A DNA stretch of 64,000 nucleotides, from contig OY729432.1 in assembly GCA_963422385.1 (NCBI GenBank), positions 3,100,001 to 3,164,000 on the forward strand, written 5' to 3'. Shown piece by piece: positions 9,098 to 17,483 of this stretch. The translations under genes were made by a program, and so were the position numbers. The notes beneath the pieces were generated by a model. It did no database searches. It saw nothing but the letters and a program-made list of their open reading frames with translations, and was not told the origin of the DNA. The DNA is from JAJDTQ01 sp963422385 (GTDB lineage: Bacteria > Desulfobacterota > Binatia > UBA9968 > JAJDTQ01). Positions within the stretch are counted from its first letter, which is position 1. Each line of letters starts with the position of its first letter.

Positions 9098-10369
9098 TCA
9101 CGCGGAGCCGGGCGCGGGAGCCAACCGGGGCGTCCGCGGTGGAATCTGCATCACCAGGGCCGCGGCGAGGATGGCCATGGTGGCGCCGGCAAGGAACGCG
9201 TACCGGTACTCGCCGAACATGTCGTAAACGACCCCGGCGCCGGAGCCCGCCGCGGTGGCTCCGAGCTGATGCGCGAGAAAGATCCAGCCGAAGATGCGCG
9301 CCACCGCGTGCCTGCCGAAAGTATCCGCGGCGATGGCCACGGTCGACGGGCCGGTGGCGTACCAGTCGATGCCGTACACGGTGGCGAACAGCACCAGCCC
9401 GTGCACGGTGTCTACAAAGGGCAGCAGGAACAGCGAGCAGCCGCGCAGGAAGTAGGCCAGGGCCAGGACCTTGCGCGGGTCAATCCGGTCCACGAGCCAG
9501 CCGGCGCCCAGGGTGCCGACGAAGCTGATGCCGCCCATGACGCCGACGATCACGCTGGCGACGGCCATGCCGATGCCGAGGTCTTCGACGACGTGCGGTA
9601 TCAGGTGCAGGCCGATGAGCCCGTTGGCGGTCAGGCCGCAGACGAAGAACCCCGAGCTCAAGAGCCAGAAGGTCGGGCTGTGAAAGGCGTCACGGATGGG
9701 TGTCGCGGATACCGCCGGCTCGGGTCGAACGGCCCCGGCGCTCTCCTCCCGGCCGTAGGGTTCCAGGCCCACGTGGGCCGGCTCGTCCCGCATCCACAGC
9801 GAGACCAGCGTCATCAGGCCAAAGGCGACGGCGGCCATGAAAAACATGCTGCCGCGCCAGCCGATGGCGACGATGACGCTCGTGAGCAGGGGCAGAAAGA
9901 TCATCTGGCCGGCGGCGTTGCCGTTGGTGAGCAAGCCAAGGGTGACGCCGCGGTGCTTCACGAACCAGCGATTGGCCACCGCCGCTGCGAGGACCGGGGT
10001 GGCGCTGGTGCCGAAGCCCACCAGCAGGCCCCAGAACAGCAGGAGCTGCCACCACTGCCGGATGATGGCCGTCCCGATCAGACCCGCGGTGATCACAGCC
10101 AGGGCATACATGACCACCCGGCGGACGCCGTAGCGGTCCACCAGCCAGCCCGCCGCCGGCGCACCGATGCCGAACAGAAGGAGGTTGAGGCTGCCGGGTC
10201 CGGACACCGCGGCGCGGGACCAGCCGAACTCGGCTTGAAGGGGACGGATCAGCAGCGTTGCGGCGGAGCGGGTGCCGGCGGCGGTGACGTTCACGCAGAA
10301 AGTCAGCGCCACGACGATCCAGCCGTAGAAGAAGGGCACCGAGAGGGGAGGTTGGCGCCGCGTTGCCAC
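9098..10369 (-). CDS. MFS transporter (monocarboxylate/oxalate-like)
   Basis: A 423-residue, 12-span major facilitator protein with GWLVDRYGVRRV in the first half and GWLVDRIDPRKV in the second. The opening PFFYGWIVVALTFCVN and the overall pattern match the oxalate/formate and monocarboxylate transporter-like group. It lies 18 bp after the first amidohydrolase gene in transcription order, so it may import or export a substrate of the two amidohydrolases upstream. Confidence 0.78.
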   Translation of the reverse strand: MATRRQPPLSVPFFYGWIVVALTFCVNVTAAGTRSAATLLIRPLQAEFGWSRAAVSGPGSLNLLLFGIGAPAAGWLVDRYGVRRVVMYALAVITAGLIGTAIIRQWWQLLLFWGLLVGFGTSATPVLAAAVANRWFVKHRGVTLGLLTNGNAAGQMIFLPLLTSVIVAIGWRGSMFFMAAVAFGLMTLVSLWMRDEPAHVGLEPYGREESAGAVRPEPAVSATPIRDAFHSPTFWLLSSGFFVCGLTANGLIGLHLIPHVVEDLGIGMAVASVIVGVMGGISFVGTLGAGWLVDRIDPRKVLALAYFLRGCSLFLLPFVDTVHGLVLFATVYGIDWYATGPSTVAIAADTFGRHAVARIFGWIFLAHQLGATAAGSGAGVVYDMFGEYRYAFLAGATMAILAAALVMQIPPRTPRLAPAPGSA

Positions 10370-10387
10370 GGAATGCCCGGAAAATTG

Positions 10388-11482
10388 CTAACCGAGCTGG
10401 TAGAAACGCCGGGCGTTGGCGTGCAGGATCGCGGCCTTGTCGTCATCGGTAAGCCCGGGATTCTCCCGCAGCTCCTGAATCTCCTCCTTTGCGGTGGCGT
10501 GGTTCACCTCGTGGGGGAAGTCGGAGGAGAAAATGAACGGCTTGTTGCCGGCGGTGCGGACCGCGAAGGGGAGCGTGAGCTCGTCGCCCTCCACGCCCAC
10601 GAAGATCCGGCCTTCGTCCACGTGCCTGAGGATGTAGTCGGTGACGGATTCCTTGCCCTTGAGCCTGAGAAAGCGCCCGTTGGGGTCGTACTGGATGTGG
10701 CTGCTCCAGGACCGCTCGAAGCGCTCCAGGCAGTTCACGAACCACGCGGCGCCGGCCTCCAGGAAACCGAAGCGGGCGTTGGGGTAGCGGTCCAGCACGC
10801 CGTTGAAGATGATGCCGGCGAAGTTGACCATCTGCCCGAAAGGGTGCCCCAGCGCGTTCACGGGCGCGTAAGGGCTCATGTCGTCCAGCCCCATGTTGTC
10901 GTGCACGCCGCCGTGGATGCCCAGGGCGCAACCGAGTCGGTCCGCCTCCTCGTAGATGGGCCAGTAGCGCTCGTCGCCAAGGTGGTTCTGGAGCTGTTTC
11001 GCGCCGGTTCCCGGGAGCATGGCGCCGGCGAAGTGTAGCTCCTCGACGATACGGCGCAGCTCAGCCACCGCTTCTTCGGGTTCGTGGAGGGGAACGAGTC
11101 CCGCGGCCTGGAAACGGGGGTTGCGGCCCGTGTACTCGTCATGGAGCCAGTTGTTGTAGGCCCGGGCCAGCTCGATGGCCCAGTCGCGGCTCACCACGCG
11201 GCCGAAGGCCAGACCGTTGGAAGGGTAGAGGACCGTCCGCTCGACGCCTACGTCCTCCAGGAAATCGAGCCAACCGTCGGGTCCCACCTTGGCAAACGCC
11301 CCTTCGGGAACGAAATGCCGGTTGGCGGCGTGGAGGTGGTCGTTGGGAGCGAAGGGGCTGCGCATGGACCAGTTGCCCACGCGGTACTCCTGCGGCATCC
11401 TCTCCCAGATGGCTTCGTGGTCTTCAACCACGTGACCGTCGCCGTCGACGACCGGCGCCTGTTGTTCCTGTAACGTGCTCAC
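10388..11482 (-). CDS. Amidohydrolase 2 family metal-dependent hydrolase/decarboxylase (paralogue B)
   Basis: A 364-residue TIM-barrel protein of the amidohydrolase-2 superfamily (ACMSD, LigY and gamma-resorcylate decarboxylase relatives). The first metal motif is DGDGHV near residue 14 (D-x-H in place of H-x-H). A central GIHGG histidine and a late FSSDFPHE aspartate block follow. It is a close paralogue of the gene at 11540-12664, sharing ERTVLYPSNGLAFG-like and APVNALGHPFGQM blocks. The pair arose by tandem duplication. The exact reaction is unknown. Confidence 0.82.
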   Translation of the reverse strand: MSTLQEQQAPVVDGDGHVVEDHEAIWERMPQEYRVGNWSMRSPFAPNDHLHAANRHFVPEGAFAKVGPDGWLDFLEDVGVERTVLYPSNGLAFGRVVSRDWAIELARAYNNWLHDEYTGRNPRFQAAGLVPLHEPEEAVAELRRIVEELHFAGAMLPGTGAKQLQNHLGDERYWPIYEEADRLGCALGIHGGVHDNMGLDDMSPYAPVNALGHPFGQMVNFAGIIFNGVLDRYPNARFGFLEAGAAWFVNCLERFERSWSSHIQYDPNGRFLRLKGKESVTDYILRHVDEGRIFVGVEGDELTLPFAVRTAGNKPFIFSSDFPHEVNHATAKEEIQELRENPGLTDDDKAAILHANARRFYQLG

Positions 11483-11539
11483 GGTTGGCCTCCCGTTCTT
11501 GTCTTGGGCCTCCAGGCCGATGCTTCCGCAGTCCCCTGG

Positions 11540-12664
11540 TCAAACCTGTGCCGGTGCTCCCTGCGCCGGGCCCTCGCCGAGTCGGTAGAAACGCGCGGCG
11601 TTGCGGAAAAGGATGGCGTCCTTGTCGTCGCTGGTCAGATCTTCGTTTTCCTGAAGCTCCTGCAGCTCGTGCTTGCAGGTGGCGGCGTCCACCTCGTGGG
11701 GGTAGTCGGAAGAGAACAGGAACGGCTTGTTGCCCACCACCCGCACGGCCTCGGCGATGGAGAGCTCGTCGCCCTCGACGCCTACGAAGATCCGGTCCTC
11801 GTCGATATGGCGACAGATGTAGTCGGTCATGTTCATGTTGCCGGCGAGCTTCAGGAAGCGGCCGCGCGGATCGTACTGCACGTGGCTGGCCCAGGAGCCG
11901 GTGAAACGTTCGAGGCAGGTGAGCAGCCAGGCGCAGCCGGCTTCCAGAAAGCCGATGCGCAGCCCCGGAAACTTGTCCAGGACGCCGTTGAAGATGATCC
12001 CGGCGAAACCGATCATCTGGCCCATGGGGTGGCCCAGGGCGTTCACCGGCGCGTAGGGCGTCAGGTCGTCCATGAGCATGCCCTCGTGGCCGCCGCCATG
12101 GATGCCGATGGCGCAGCCCAGCCGCTCCGCTTCCTTGTAGATGGGCCAGTACCGCTCGGACCCGAGATGGGGCATGTTGGCGCCGGTGGACGGCAGCATG
12201 CCGCCGCACAGGCCGAGCTCCTCCACCATCCGGCGCAGCTCTTCCGCCGCGGCCTTGGGGTCCTGCAGCGGAATGAGCCCCACGGCCTGGAAACGGGGGC
12301 TCTTGGCCACGTAGGTTTCGTGGATCCAGTTGTTGTAGGCCCGCGCCAGCTCGACGGCCCAGTCCCGGCTCACGATCTTGCCGAAGGCCAGCCCGGCGCT
12401 GGTGTAGAGCACCGTGGCGTCGATGCGCACGTCCTGCAGGAAATCCTCCCAACCCTCGGGCCCCACCACCGCGAACGCGCCTTCCGGCGTATAGTGCCGG
12501 TTGGCCGAGTGCAGGTGGTCGATGGGCGGAAACGGGCTCTTGCCCCGGGCCTCGGAGAAGCTCCGGCCGACGTACTCCCGCGGCATGTGCCTGAGGATGG
12601 CCGCGATGTCCTCGACAACGTGTCCGTCGCCGTCGATGATCCGTTGAGGATTGGCTGAGGTCAC
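11540..12664 (-). CDS. Amidohydrolase 2 family metal-dependent hydrolase/decarboxylase (paralogue A)
   Basis: A 374-residue paralogue of its downstream neighbour, with DGDGHV near the N-terminus, AIGIHGGGHEG in the middle and FSSDYPHE near the C-terminus. GTG at 12664 is chosen because GGGGGACAAGAA precedes it and because the more distal start at 12751 falls inside the apparent -35 element. It is the first gene of a minus-strand run (amidohydrolase A, amidohydrolase B, MFS) driven by the promoter at 12725-12751. Confidence 0.82.
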   Translation of the reverse strand: MTSANPQRIIDGDGHVVEDIAAILRHMPREYVGRSFSEARGKSPFPPIDHLHSANRHYTPEGAFAVVGPEGWEDFLQDVRIDATVLYTSAGLAFGKIVSRDWAVELARAYNNWIHETYVAKSPRFQAVGLIPLQDPKAAAEELRRMVEELGLCGGMLPSTGANMPHLGSERYWPIYKEAERLGCAIGIHGGGHEGMLMDDLTPYAPVNALGHPMGQMIGFAGIIFNGVLDKFPGLRIGFLEAGCAWLLTCLERFTGSWASHVQYDPRGRFLKLAGNMNMTDYICRHIDEDRIFVGVEGDELSIAEAVRVVGNKPFLFSSDYPHEVDAATCKHELQELQENEDLTSDDKDAILFRNAARFYRLGEGPAQGAPAQV

Positions 12665-12724
12665 TTCTTGTCCCCCTTGGAAATGGATTGGAGCGGTCGC
12701 GGGCGGTGAGTCCCGTCTTTCGGG

Positions 12725-12751
12725 ATTATCCGATCGCCGGAACCATGTCAA
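12725..12751 (-). promoter_or_regulatory. Sigma70-type promoter for the amidohydrolase operon
   Basis: On the minus strand, TTGACA (12751-12746) is followed after 15 bp by GATAAT (12730-12725). This places the transcription start about 50 nt before the GTG at 12664. It also argues against translation starting at 12751. Confidence 0.55.
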
Positions 12752-12807
12752 ACTCGCTCGAAAAAGGGGATCGGAGTTTCAGGCCCGCGCATTACCGGAC
12801 AAGGCTT

Positions 12808-12835
12808 TTGCATGTGCCAAGTGAAGCGCTATAAT
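12808..12835 (+). promoter_or_regulatory. Promoter with TATAAT placed for a leaderless transcript
   Basis: TTGCAT (12808-12813), a 16-bp spacer and a perfect TATAAT (12830-12835) lie only 6 nt before ATG at 12842. Transcription would begin at or within a base or two of the start codon, giving a leaderless mRNA. No ribosome site exists before the ATG. Confidence 0.6.
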
Positions 12836-12841
12836 CGGCAC

Positions 12842-13024
12842 ATGGCCATGATGCTGTCCAAGACCTATGATGCGTTCAAGGCCGCTGGTGTTTCGGATGA
12901 CAAGGCCCGCGAAGCGGCGGAAGAAATCGCGAGTTTCAAGTATCGCTTGATCCGCCTGGAGGTCATGGTGGCTCTCATCCTCGCCAGCGTTGTCAGTCTG
13001 GTCGTCAAAGCCTTCTTCACCTGA
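12842..13024 (+). CDS. Small DUF1640-like membrane-anchored protein
   Basis: A 60-residue protein. An amphipathic N-terminal half (LSKTYDAFKAAGVSDDKARE) is followed by a helix and one C-terminal membrane span, VMVALILASVVSLVVKAFF. This matches short DUF1640/CCDC90-like proteins, often found near mobile or toxin-antitoxin genes and without known function. ATG at 12842 is chosen because a perfect -10 box ends 6 nt upstream. Further ATGs at 12848 and 12851 are possible. It is convergent with the carboxyltransferase gene. Confidence 0.65.
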   Translation: MAMMLSKTYDAFKAAGVSDDKAREAAEEIASFKYRLIRLEVMVALILASVVSLVVKAFFT

Positions 13025-13042
13025 TCGGAGTTTTCCCGAAAA

Positions 13043-14506
13043 TCATCCTCGCATTTGGGTCCGGCCGAGGCTCAGCGAGAAGTCCGGCTTGCGGATGTAG
13101 ATGTGGTTGGCCTTCTGCTGGCGGGTGAGCTCGCCCACCAGCCGCACCAGGGGCGTGCCGGCGCTCAGGTACTCCTTGGGTCTGCCGCCGTCCGGCAGTG
13201 CCTTGACCGCCTCCTCGCCGGCGAAGACCCACAGCAATAGCTCCTCGTCGGACACGTGGGTGGCGCCGAGCTGCCGGCGCACCTCCTGGATCGACGGCGC
13301 CGGCAATTCCCAGTGTTCCCATTCCCTGGCCCGCGGGCGCTCGATGATCTTGTCCCTGACCTCGGGGTCCATGTACTCCGCGCCCTCCCTGCCCCAGTAG
13401 CCCAGGGCGTACTGGATGGCTTGGTCCGTCACTTCCTTGTAGCGCTCGCCGGCGATGACGTTGATGGCCGCCTGGGTGCCCACGAACTGGGACAGCGGCG
13501 TCACCATGATCGGATAGCCGAACTCCTTGCGCACCTGGACGCATTCCTCCAGGATCGCGTCGAGCTTGTCGCGCATGTTGATGAGTGCGAGCTGGTGGCG
13601 GAAGTTGGAGATCATGCCCCCGGGCACCTGGTGCGTGTACTGGGACTCGTCGTACTCCACCACCCGGCCCACCGGCAGATTGTCCCGCCTGGCGATGTAG
13701 TGGAGCTTCTCGGTCACCGGCCTCAGCACTTCCTCGTCGATGATCGGGTTGTGGCCCATGGCCCGGAGGTTCCGCGCCACGTTGAAGATCGAGGGCTGCC
13801 CGGAGCCGTTGGCCAGCGGCGGGATGGATGTGTGGAGCGTGGTCAGGCCCATGTCCACCGCCTCGAGATAGCACAGCGGCGCCAGCCCGTTGTTGCAATG
13901 GGCGTGGAACTCCACTGGGGTGTCGCCGATGTTCTCCAGGACGATGGGGATCAGGGTCCGGGCCCGCTCCAGGGTCAGCAGACCGCCCACGTCCTTGAAG
14001 CAGATCCGCACCGGATCGATGGCCGCGGCCTCCCGGGCCTTCTGCGCGTAGTATTCGTCGGTATGGCGCGGCGACACCGAGTAGATGAGGTTCACCACCG
14101 TGTCCATGCCGAGCTTCTTGAGCGCCGTCTTCTCCTCGTTGAACTCGTCGTAGTTGTTCCAGGAGTTGGAGGTGCGGGTAAGCGTGATGCCGTAGTCCAT
14201 GATCCGCTTGATCATCAGCTCGAACACGCAGACCGGGATCTTCTCGATGATCTTGAGCCCGCCGTGGAGCCGCAACGGCGTCTTCCGGAAGCGCTGGGCG
14301 CCCAGCCGGAACCAGTCCCAGGCGTTCTCCTTCTGCTCCCGCACCAGCTTCTTGAACATCACCGTGACGAAGAACTCGGCCGATTCGAAACCGGCCTCGT
14401 CGATGTGCTCCGCCACCGCCAGCATGGCATCCGTGCGCATGTTCAGCGCCCAGAGACTCTGGTTGCCGTCGCGCACGGTGGTGTCGATGAAATGGACGTC
14501 GCTCAT
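13043..14506 (-). CDS. Carboxyltransferase subunit, oxaloacetate decarboxylase alpha/pyruvate carboxylase B-like
   Basis: A 487-residue protein of the HMGL-like plus PYC/OADA type, which moves CO2 between biotin and an oxo-acid. Visible parts are DTTVRDGNQSLWA (residues 8-20, substrate and metal site), the catalytic lysine in CFKDVGG (K171), the metal ligands in FHAHCNNG (H201 and H203) and the conserved GGMISNFRHQL-type region. There is no C-terminal biotinyl domain (no MKM motif). A separate biotin carrier protein would be needed, and none is in the window. It could act as a decarboxylase or as part of an acyl-CoA or pyruvate carboxylase. Confidence 0.78.
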   Translation of the reverse strand: MSDVHFIDTTVRDGNQSLWALNMRTDAMLAVAEHIDEAGFESAEFFVTVMFKKLVREQKENAWDWFRLGAQRFRKTPLRLHGGLKIIEKIPVCVFELMIKRIMDYGITLTRTSNSWNNYDEFNEEKTALKKLGMDTVVNLIYSVSPRHTDEYYAQKAREAAAIDPVRICFKDVGGLLTLERARTLIPIVLENIGDTPVEFHAHCNNGLAPLCYLEAVDMGLTTLHTSIPPLANGSGQPSIFNVARNLRAMGHNPIIDEEVLRPVTEKLHYIARRDNLPVGRVVEYDESQYTHQVPGGMISNFRHQLALINMRDKLDAILEECVQVRKEFGYPIMVTPLSQFVGTQAAINVIAGERYKEVTDQAIQYALGYWGREGAEYMDPEVRDKIIERPRAREWEHWELPAPSIQEVRRQLGATHVSDEELLLWVFAGEEAVKALPDGGRPKEYLSAGTPLVRLVGELTRQQKANHIYIRKPDFSLSLGRTQMRG

Positions 14507-14539
14507 GGTTTGGGCTCCTCTATTCCCTCTTTGTTGCAG

Positions 14540-15593
14540 TCATGCCCGGGTCCTTCCCGTCTTTTCCATTTCCTGAACGAACCTCGGCTCGTCCGGCAAC
14601 GGATCGACCGCCCTGCGATAGGCTTCTTCGACGACTCGAACCGGCGCCTTCAGCCAGTTGAGCGTACGCGCCAAGTCGCGCCACGCCCAGGCATGGCGCG
14701 CTGGCGGGGCATCGAGCTGGATGACGCGCTCCGGCAGCGCCCGAGCCTCCGTGAGAAATGGCGGTTCGAGTTACATTGCCGCCGCCGGTGGGCTTCCGCC
14801 GCCAACCGGAGCTTGGTCTGCGCGAACTCCAGCAGCGCCCGCGGGTCGGCATATACCGAGTCGCCGGCGCGCTCGAAGTACCGGTGCGCGACGTGGGAAT
14901 CTCCGGCGCGTCGGGCCAAGATGGCGGCGTCGATAGCGTCCTCACCGAACAGGGCGGGACGACTCTGCCGGAGCACCGCAGCGCCTTTTCCCCGTCACCG
15001 ATCTTGACCAGCGCTTCGATCAGGGTATTCGCGATATGCGAGACCGCGCTTCCCGGCCCTTGGGCTTCGAAAGTCTTCAGGACTTCTTCGGCTCGCCCGA
15101 CTTCGCCGCTTTCCGCGTAGATGCGGATCATCTCCGATGAGAGGACCGCCGAACCCTGGTGGGACATCCACGTGGACTCGATACGACGGAAAGCCCCATC
15201 GTCATCTCCCAGAGCCCGCAGGTGAGCCGCGTCCCGCAACGCAGACGGCGCTCCCAGGATGTGTCGATCGCTGATTACCTCTGGCGACAGGATGGGAGGA
15301 TAGGGAGGATCGAGCCGGTTGCAGTTGCCGCGAATCCACTTCTGCGCCGCCTCGACCTCCTCGGCGGACAGGCCGGCTGGGGGCAGGGGCGCTCTTCCAT
15401 CCCGATCCTCGACGCCGATGACGACGTAGCCGCCGTTCAGGTTGTGATGGTCGTTGGCGAACGCGCATATGGTCCGCAGTACCTGTGGGCCGGTGGTGGA
15501 TTGATCCCACGACCTCTTGAACTCCACCCGCGCCGCCTCCACACCGCGCCGATGGAGGAGGGCGTCGAGGTTGATGAGGAGAATCGCGCTCAT
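14540..15593 (-). pseudogene. AlbA_2/Schlafen-type and TPR chimera, frameshifted
   Basis: The N-terminal half carries the AlbA_2 (Schlafen-like) DNA-binding pattern: ARVEFKRSWDQ, LRTICAFAND and GYVVIGVEDRDGR. It breaks off after about 115 residues and joins TPR-like helical repeats (AESGEVGRAEEVLKTFEAQG). The TPR part then changes frame at least twice: GEDAIDAAILARRAGD continues in a second frame, and LPERVIQLDAPPARHAW through FVQEMEKTGRTRA and a stop at 14540 continue in another. The frame that stays open to 14520 ends in nonsense-looking residues. It is best read as a fusion by deletion followed by frameshifts. Confidence 0.65.
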
Positions 15594-15793
15594 GGATAGG
15601 GTATCGCCTCTCTATCGAGCCTTCGGTCCTGACGCGTGGGAGGACGGGTGTCGGGCAGGCGCCCACGTCTGCGCTTGCACCCGTCGATCCCATCTTAGCT
15701 TTCTTGTTGGCGCATTCAACCCTTCCGGCTTTTCCTGTCAAATTCAAGGCTGAAGGTCTCCTGCGTGATGGGAACCGGGGATTCGTGGCGTGA

Positions 15794-15822
15794 TTGACGT
15801 TGTCATCACCTTGGTCTATCCG
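15794..15822 (+). promoter_or_regulatory. Possible promoter for the DMT transporter gene
   Basis: TTGACG (15794-15799) and TATCCG (15817-15822) are separated by 17 bp, just before ATG at 15839. The -10 is weak. The element overlaps the alternative TTG start at 15794 and so supports the later start. Confidence 0.35.
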
Positions 15823-15838
15823 TTTGCGTGTCCATCCG

Positions 15839-16723
15839 ATGATCGACGATACCACCGAAGCCGTCCTCTACGCCCTCGCCGCGGGCATCATCTGGGGCGT
15901 GGGCCCGTCTCTGCTCAAGAAGGGTATGGCGGAGTCGAGCGTCAGCATGGCCACGCTCATGACCCAGTACTGGTCCTTGGGAACGTTGCTGGCGGTCACC
16001 GCATGGCGCGGGGAGTTCGTGGTGGTGGATTGGCGGGCGTTCCTTCCCTTCATGCTCACGGGCGTGGCCGCCTCGATGGGGAAGATCTTCCTGAACCTGG
16101 GCATCGACAGCGTGGGCGCATCCAAGTCTGTCACGGTGAAGAACTCGTCGCCGCTGATCACTGTGGTCCTGGGGTGGGCGCTCTTGGGCGAGCAGGTGGG
16201 CTGGGAGATCATGGCGGGGGTGGCGGTCATCGTGGCCGGCGTGCTCCTGCTCACGGTGACCCCGATGGGCGGAGCGGAGGCCCCCAACCGGATGGTCTAT
16301 TTCATGTATCCGCTGCTGTCCGCGTTGACCTTCGGCATCAACCCCATCTTCAAGAAGTGGGGACTCGTCGCCGCGGCGCTCCCGGCGCTGGGGACGCTGA
16401 TAAACCACATTACCTCCCTGGTGTTCATGTTCACCGCCGGTCCCTGGCTGGGCATCCATGCCCGGCGGGAGAGGTTGCCGATCAACAGCGCGCTGCTCTT
16501 CGGTATCGCCGGAATCACAGAGGCCATCGCTTCGCTCTGTACCTACAAGGCGCTGCTGCTGGCACCCGCGGTGCTGGTGGCGCCCATCTGGCGCATCTCG
16601 CCGCTGATCACCTTCGTGCTGTCCCACTTCACGCTCAAGACCCTGGAGACAGTGACCTTGCGGGACGGGCTGGCCGCGATTCTCATCGTCGCCGGGGTTT
16701 GGGTGCTCAGCCACGGCGGCTGA
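15839..16723 (+). CDS. EamA/DMT-family transporter
   Basis: A 294-residue ten-span membrane protein with the two EamA repeats of the drug/metabolite transporter superfamily (for example GIIWGVGPSLLKKGM at the start of repeat 1 and PLLSALTFGINPIFKKWG at the start of repeat 2). It probably exports a small metabolite; the substrate is unknown. The start is set at ATG 15839 because the frame upstream runs through the apparent promoter. A distant relative of similar size is at 50262-51125. Confidence 0.75.
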   Translation: MIDDTTEAVLYALAAGIIWGVGPSLLKKGMAESSVSMATLMTQYWSLGTLLAVTAWRGEFVVVDWRAFLPFMLTGVAASMGKIFLNLGIDSVGASKSVTVKNSSPLITVVLGWALLGEQVGWEIMAGVAVIVAGVLLLTVTPMGGAEAPNRMVYFMYPLLSALTFGINPIFKKWGLVAAALPALGTLINHITSLVFMFTAGPWLGIHARRERLPINSALLFGIAGITEAIASLCTYKALLLAPAVLVAPIWRISPLITFVLSHFTLKTLETVTLRDGLAAILIVAGVWVLSHGG

Positions 16724-16747
16724 GCCGTGGCAATCGGCAGTCAAGCC

Positions 16748-16776
16748 TTGACTCAATCATGACTAAGTCATATTTT
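16748..16776 (+). promoter_or_regulatory. Toxin-antitoxin promoter, TTGACT-17-TATTTT, likely leaderless
   Basis: The -35 TTGACT (16748-16753) and -10 TATTTT (16771-16776) have ideal 17-bp spacing. The -10 ends 6 nt before ATG 16783, so the transcript would start at or next to the antitoxin start codon. No ribosome site is present there. Confidence 0.65.
16759..16771. promoter_or_regulatory. Operator palindrome for toxin-antitoxin autoregulation
   Basis: ATGACT-A-AGTCAT is a perfect 6+6 inverted repeat around one base. It lies wholly within the spacer and abuts the -10 box. Phd-type antitoxins bind such sites and block RNA polymerase, so autoregulation is the natural reading. Confidence 0.6.
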
Positions 16777-16782
16777 CACACC

Positions 16783-17022
16783 ATGAAAACGGCTACGATT
16801 CACCAGACCAAGACCCACCTTTCCCGGATGTTGAAAGAGATCCAGGGTGGTGAGCCCATCATCATACTCAATGGCTCTACGCCGGTGGCCCGATTGACGG
16901 CCGTTGAGCGGACTGCGAACCGGCGCCCGAAAGTCGGTACGCGCACCTCTCTGCCCGTGCACTATCCCGCCGATGCGTTCCAGCCCCTCACCGACGACCA
17001 ACTGAAGGAGTGGGGCCTTTGA
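16783..17022 (+). CDS. Antitoxin, Phd/YefM family
   Basis: A 79-residue antitoxin with MKTATIHQTKTHLSRMLKEI at the N-terminus and the GEPIIILNGSTPVARL core typical of Phd proteins paired with VapC-type toxins. The family-typical start MKTA is at 16783; an ATG 8 codons upstream falls inside the operator. The stop codon overlaps the toxin TTG start (TTGA), so translation is coupled. It is probably an autorepressor through the palindrome at 16759-16771. Confidence 0.88.
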   Translation: MKTATIHQTKTHLSRMLKEIQGGEPIIILNGSTPVARLTAVERTANRRPKVGTRTSLPVHYPADAFQPLTDDQLKEWGL

Positions 17023-17408
17023 GCCGGTACCTGCTGGACACGTGCACGCTGATCTGGCTGTCCACGGAGCCCGAGAAGCTTTCCCCTGCGTCGGTGCGAG
17101 CCATCGACGCTTCCGACTCGATACTCCTGTGGAGCGACGTTTCGGCACTGGAGATTGGGTTGAAGTGGAGCGCCGGAAAGCTCGTGCTTCCCGACCCGCC
17201 ACGGCATTGGCTCGAACGCCAGATCGACACCTGGGGGCTGGATTGTCTGAGCCTGAGGCGAACAGACATCTACCGCGAGTCCGAACTGCCCGCCCATCAC
17301 CGGGATCCGTTCGATCGCCTTCTCGTTGCAGCCGCCCTCGGTGCCAACGCCACCATCCTCACGCCGGACGAAGCCATCCGGCAATACCCGGTCAGTTGTC
17401 GGTGGTGA
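17019..17408 (+). CDS. PIN-domain ribonuclease toxin (VapC, Sll0205-like)
   Basis: A toxin of about 129 residues. The PIN acidic residues appear in YLLDTCTLIWL, SALEIGLKWS and HHRDPFDRLLVAAA, and the last motif is typical of the Sll0205-like VapC group. TTG at 17019 is preferred because AAGGAG lies 8 nt upstream. GTG at 17010 would overlap that ribosome site. It is intact and coupled to the preceding antitoxin. Its cellular RNA target is unknown. Confidence 0.86.
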   Translation: MSRYLLDTCTLIWLSTEPEKLSPASVRAIDASDSILLWSDVSALEIGLKWSAGKLVLPDPPRHWLERQIDTWGLDCLSLRRTDIYRESELPAHHRDPFDRLLVAAALGANATILTPDEAIRQYPVSCRW

Positions 17409-17483
17409 GACGCGGGTCCGATTCCACGGCGTTGACAAATACGGCAGGTGCCCACATCTTACGGATCATCGAGGAGGTGACGG

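Noticed and set aside
8615..11038. 807-codon open frame on the plus strand
   Set aside because: It is antisense to the MetE-like, MFS and amidohydrolase genes, with biased low-complexity residues. High GC content produces such long shadow frames.
13256..15007. 583-codon plus-strand frame
   Set aside because: Shadow of the carboxyltransferase and the AlbA/TPR pseudogene.
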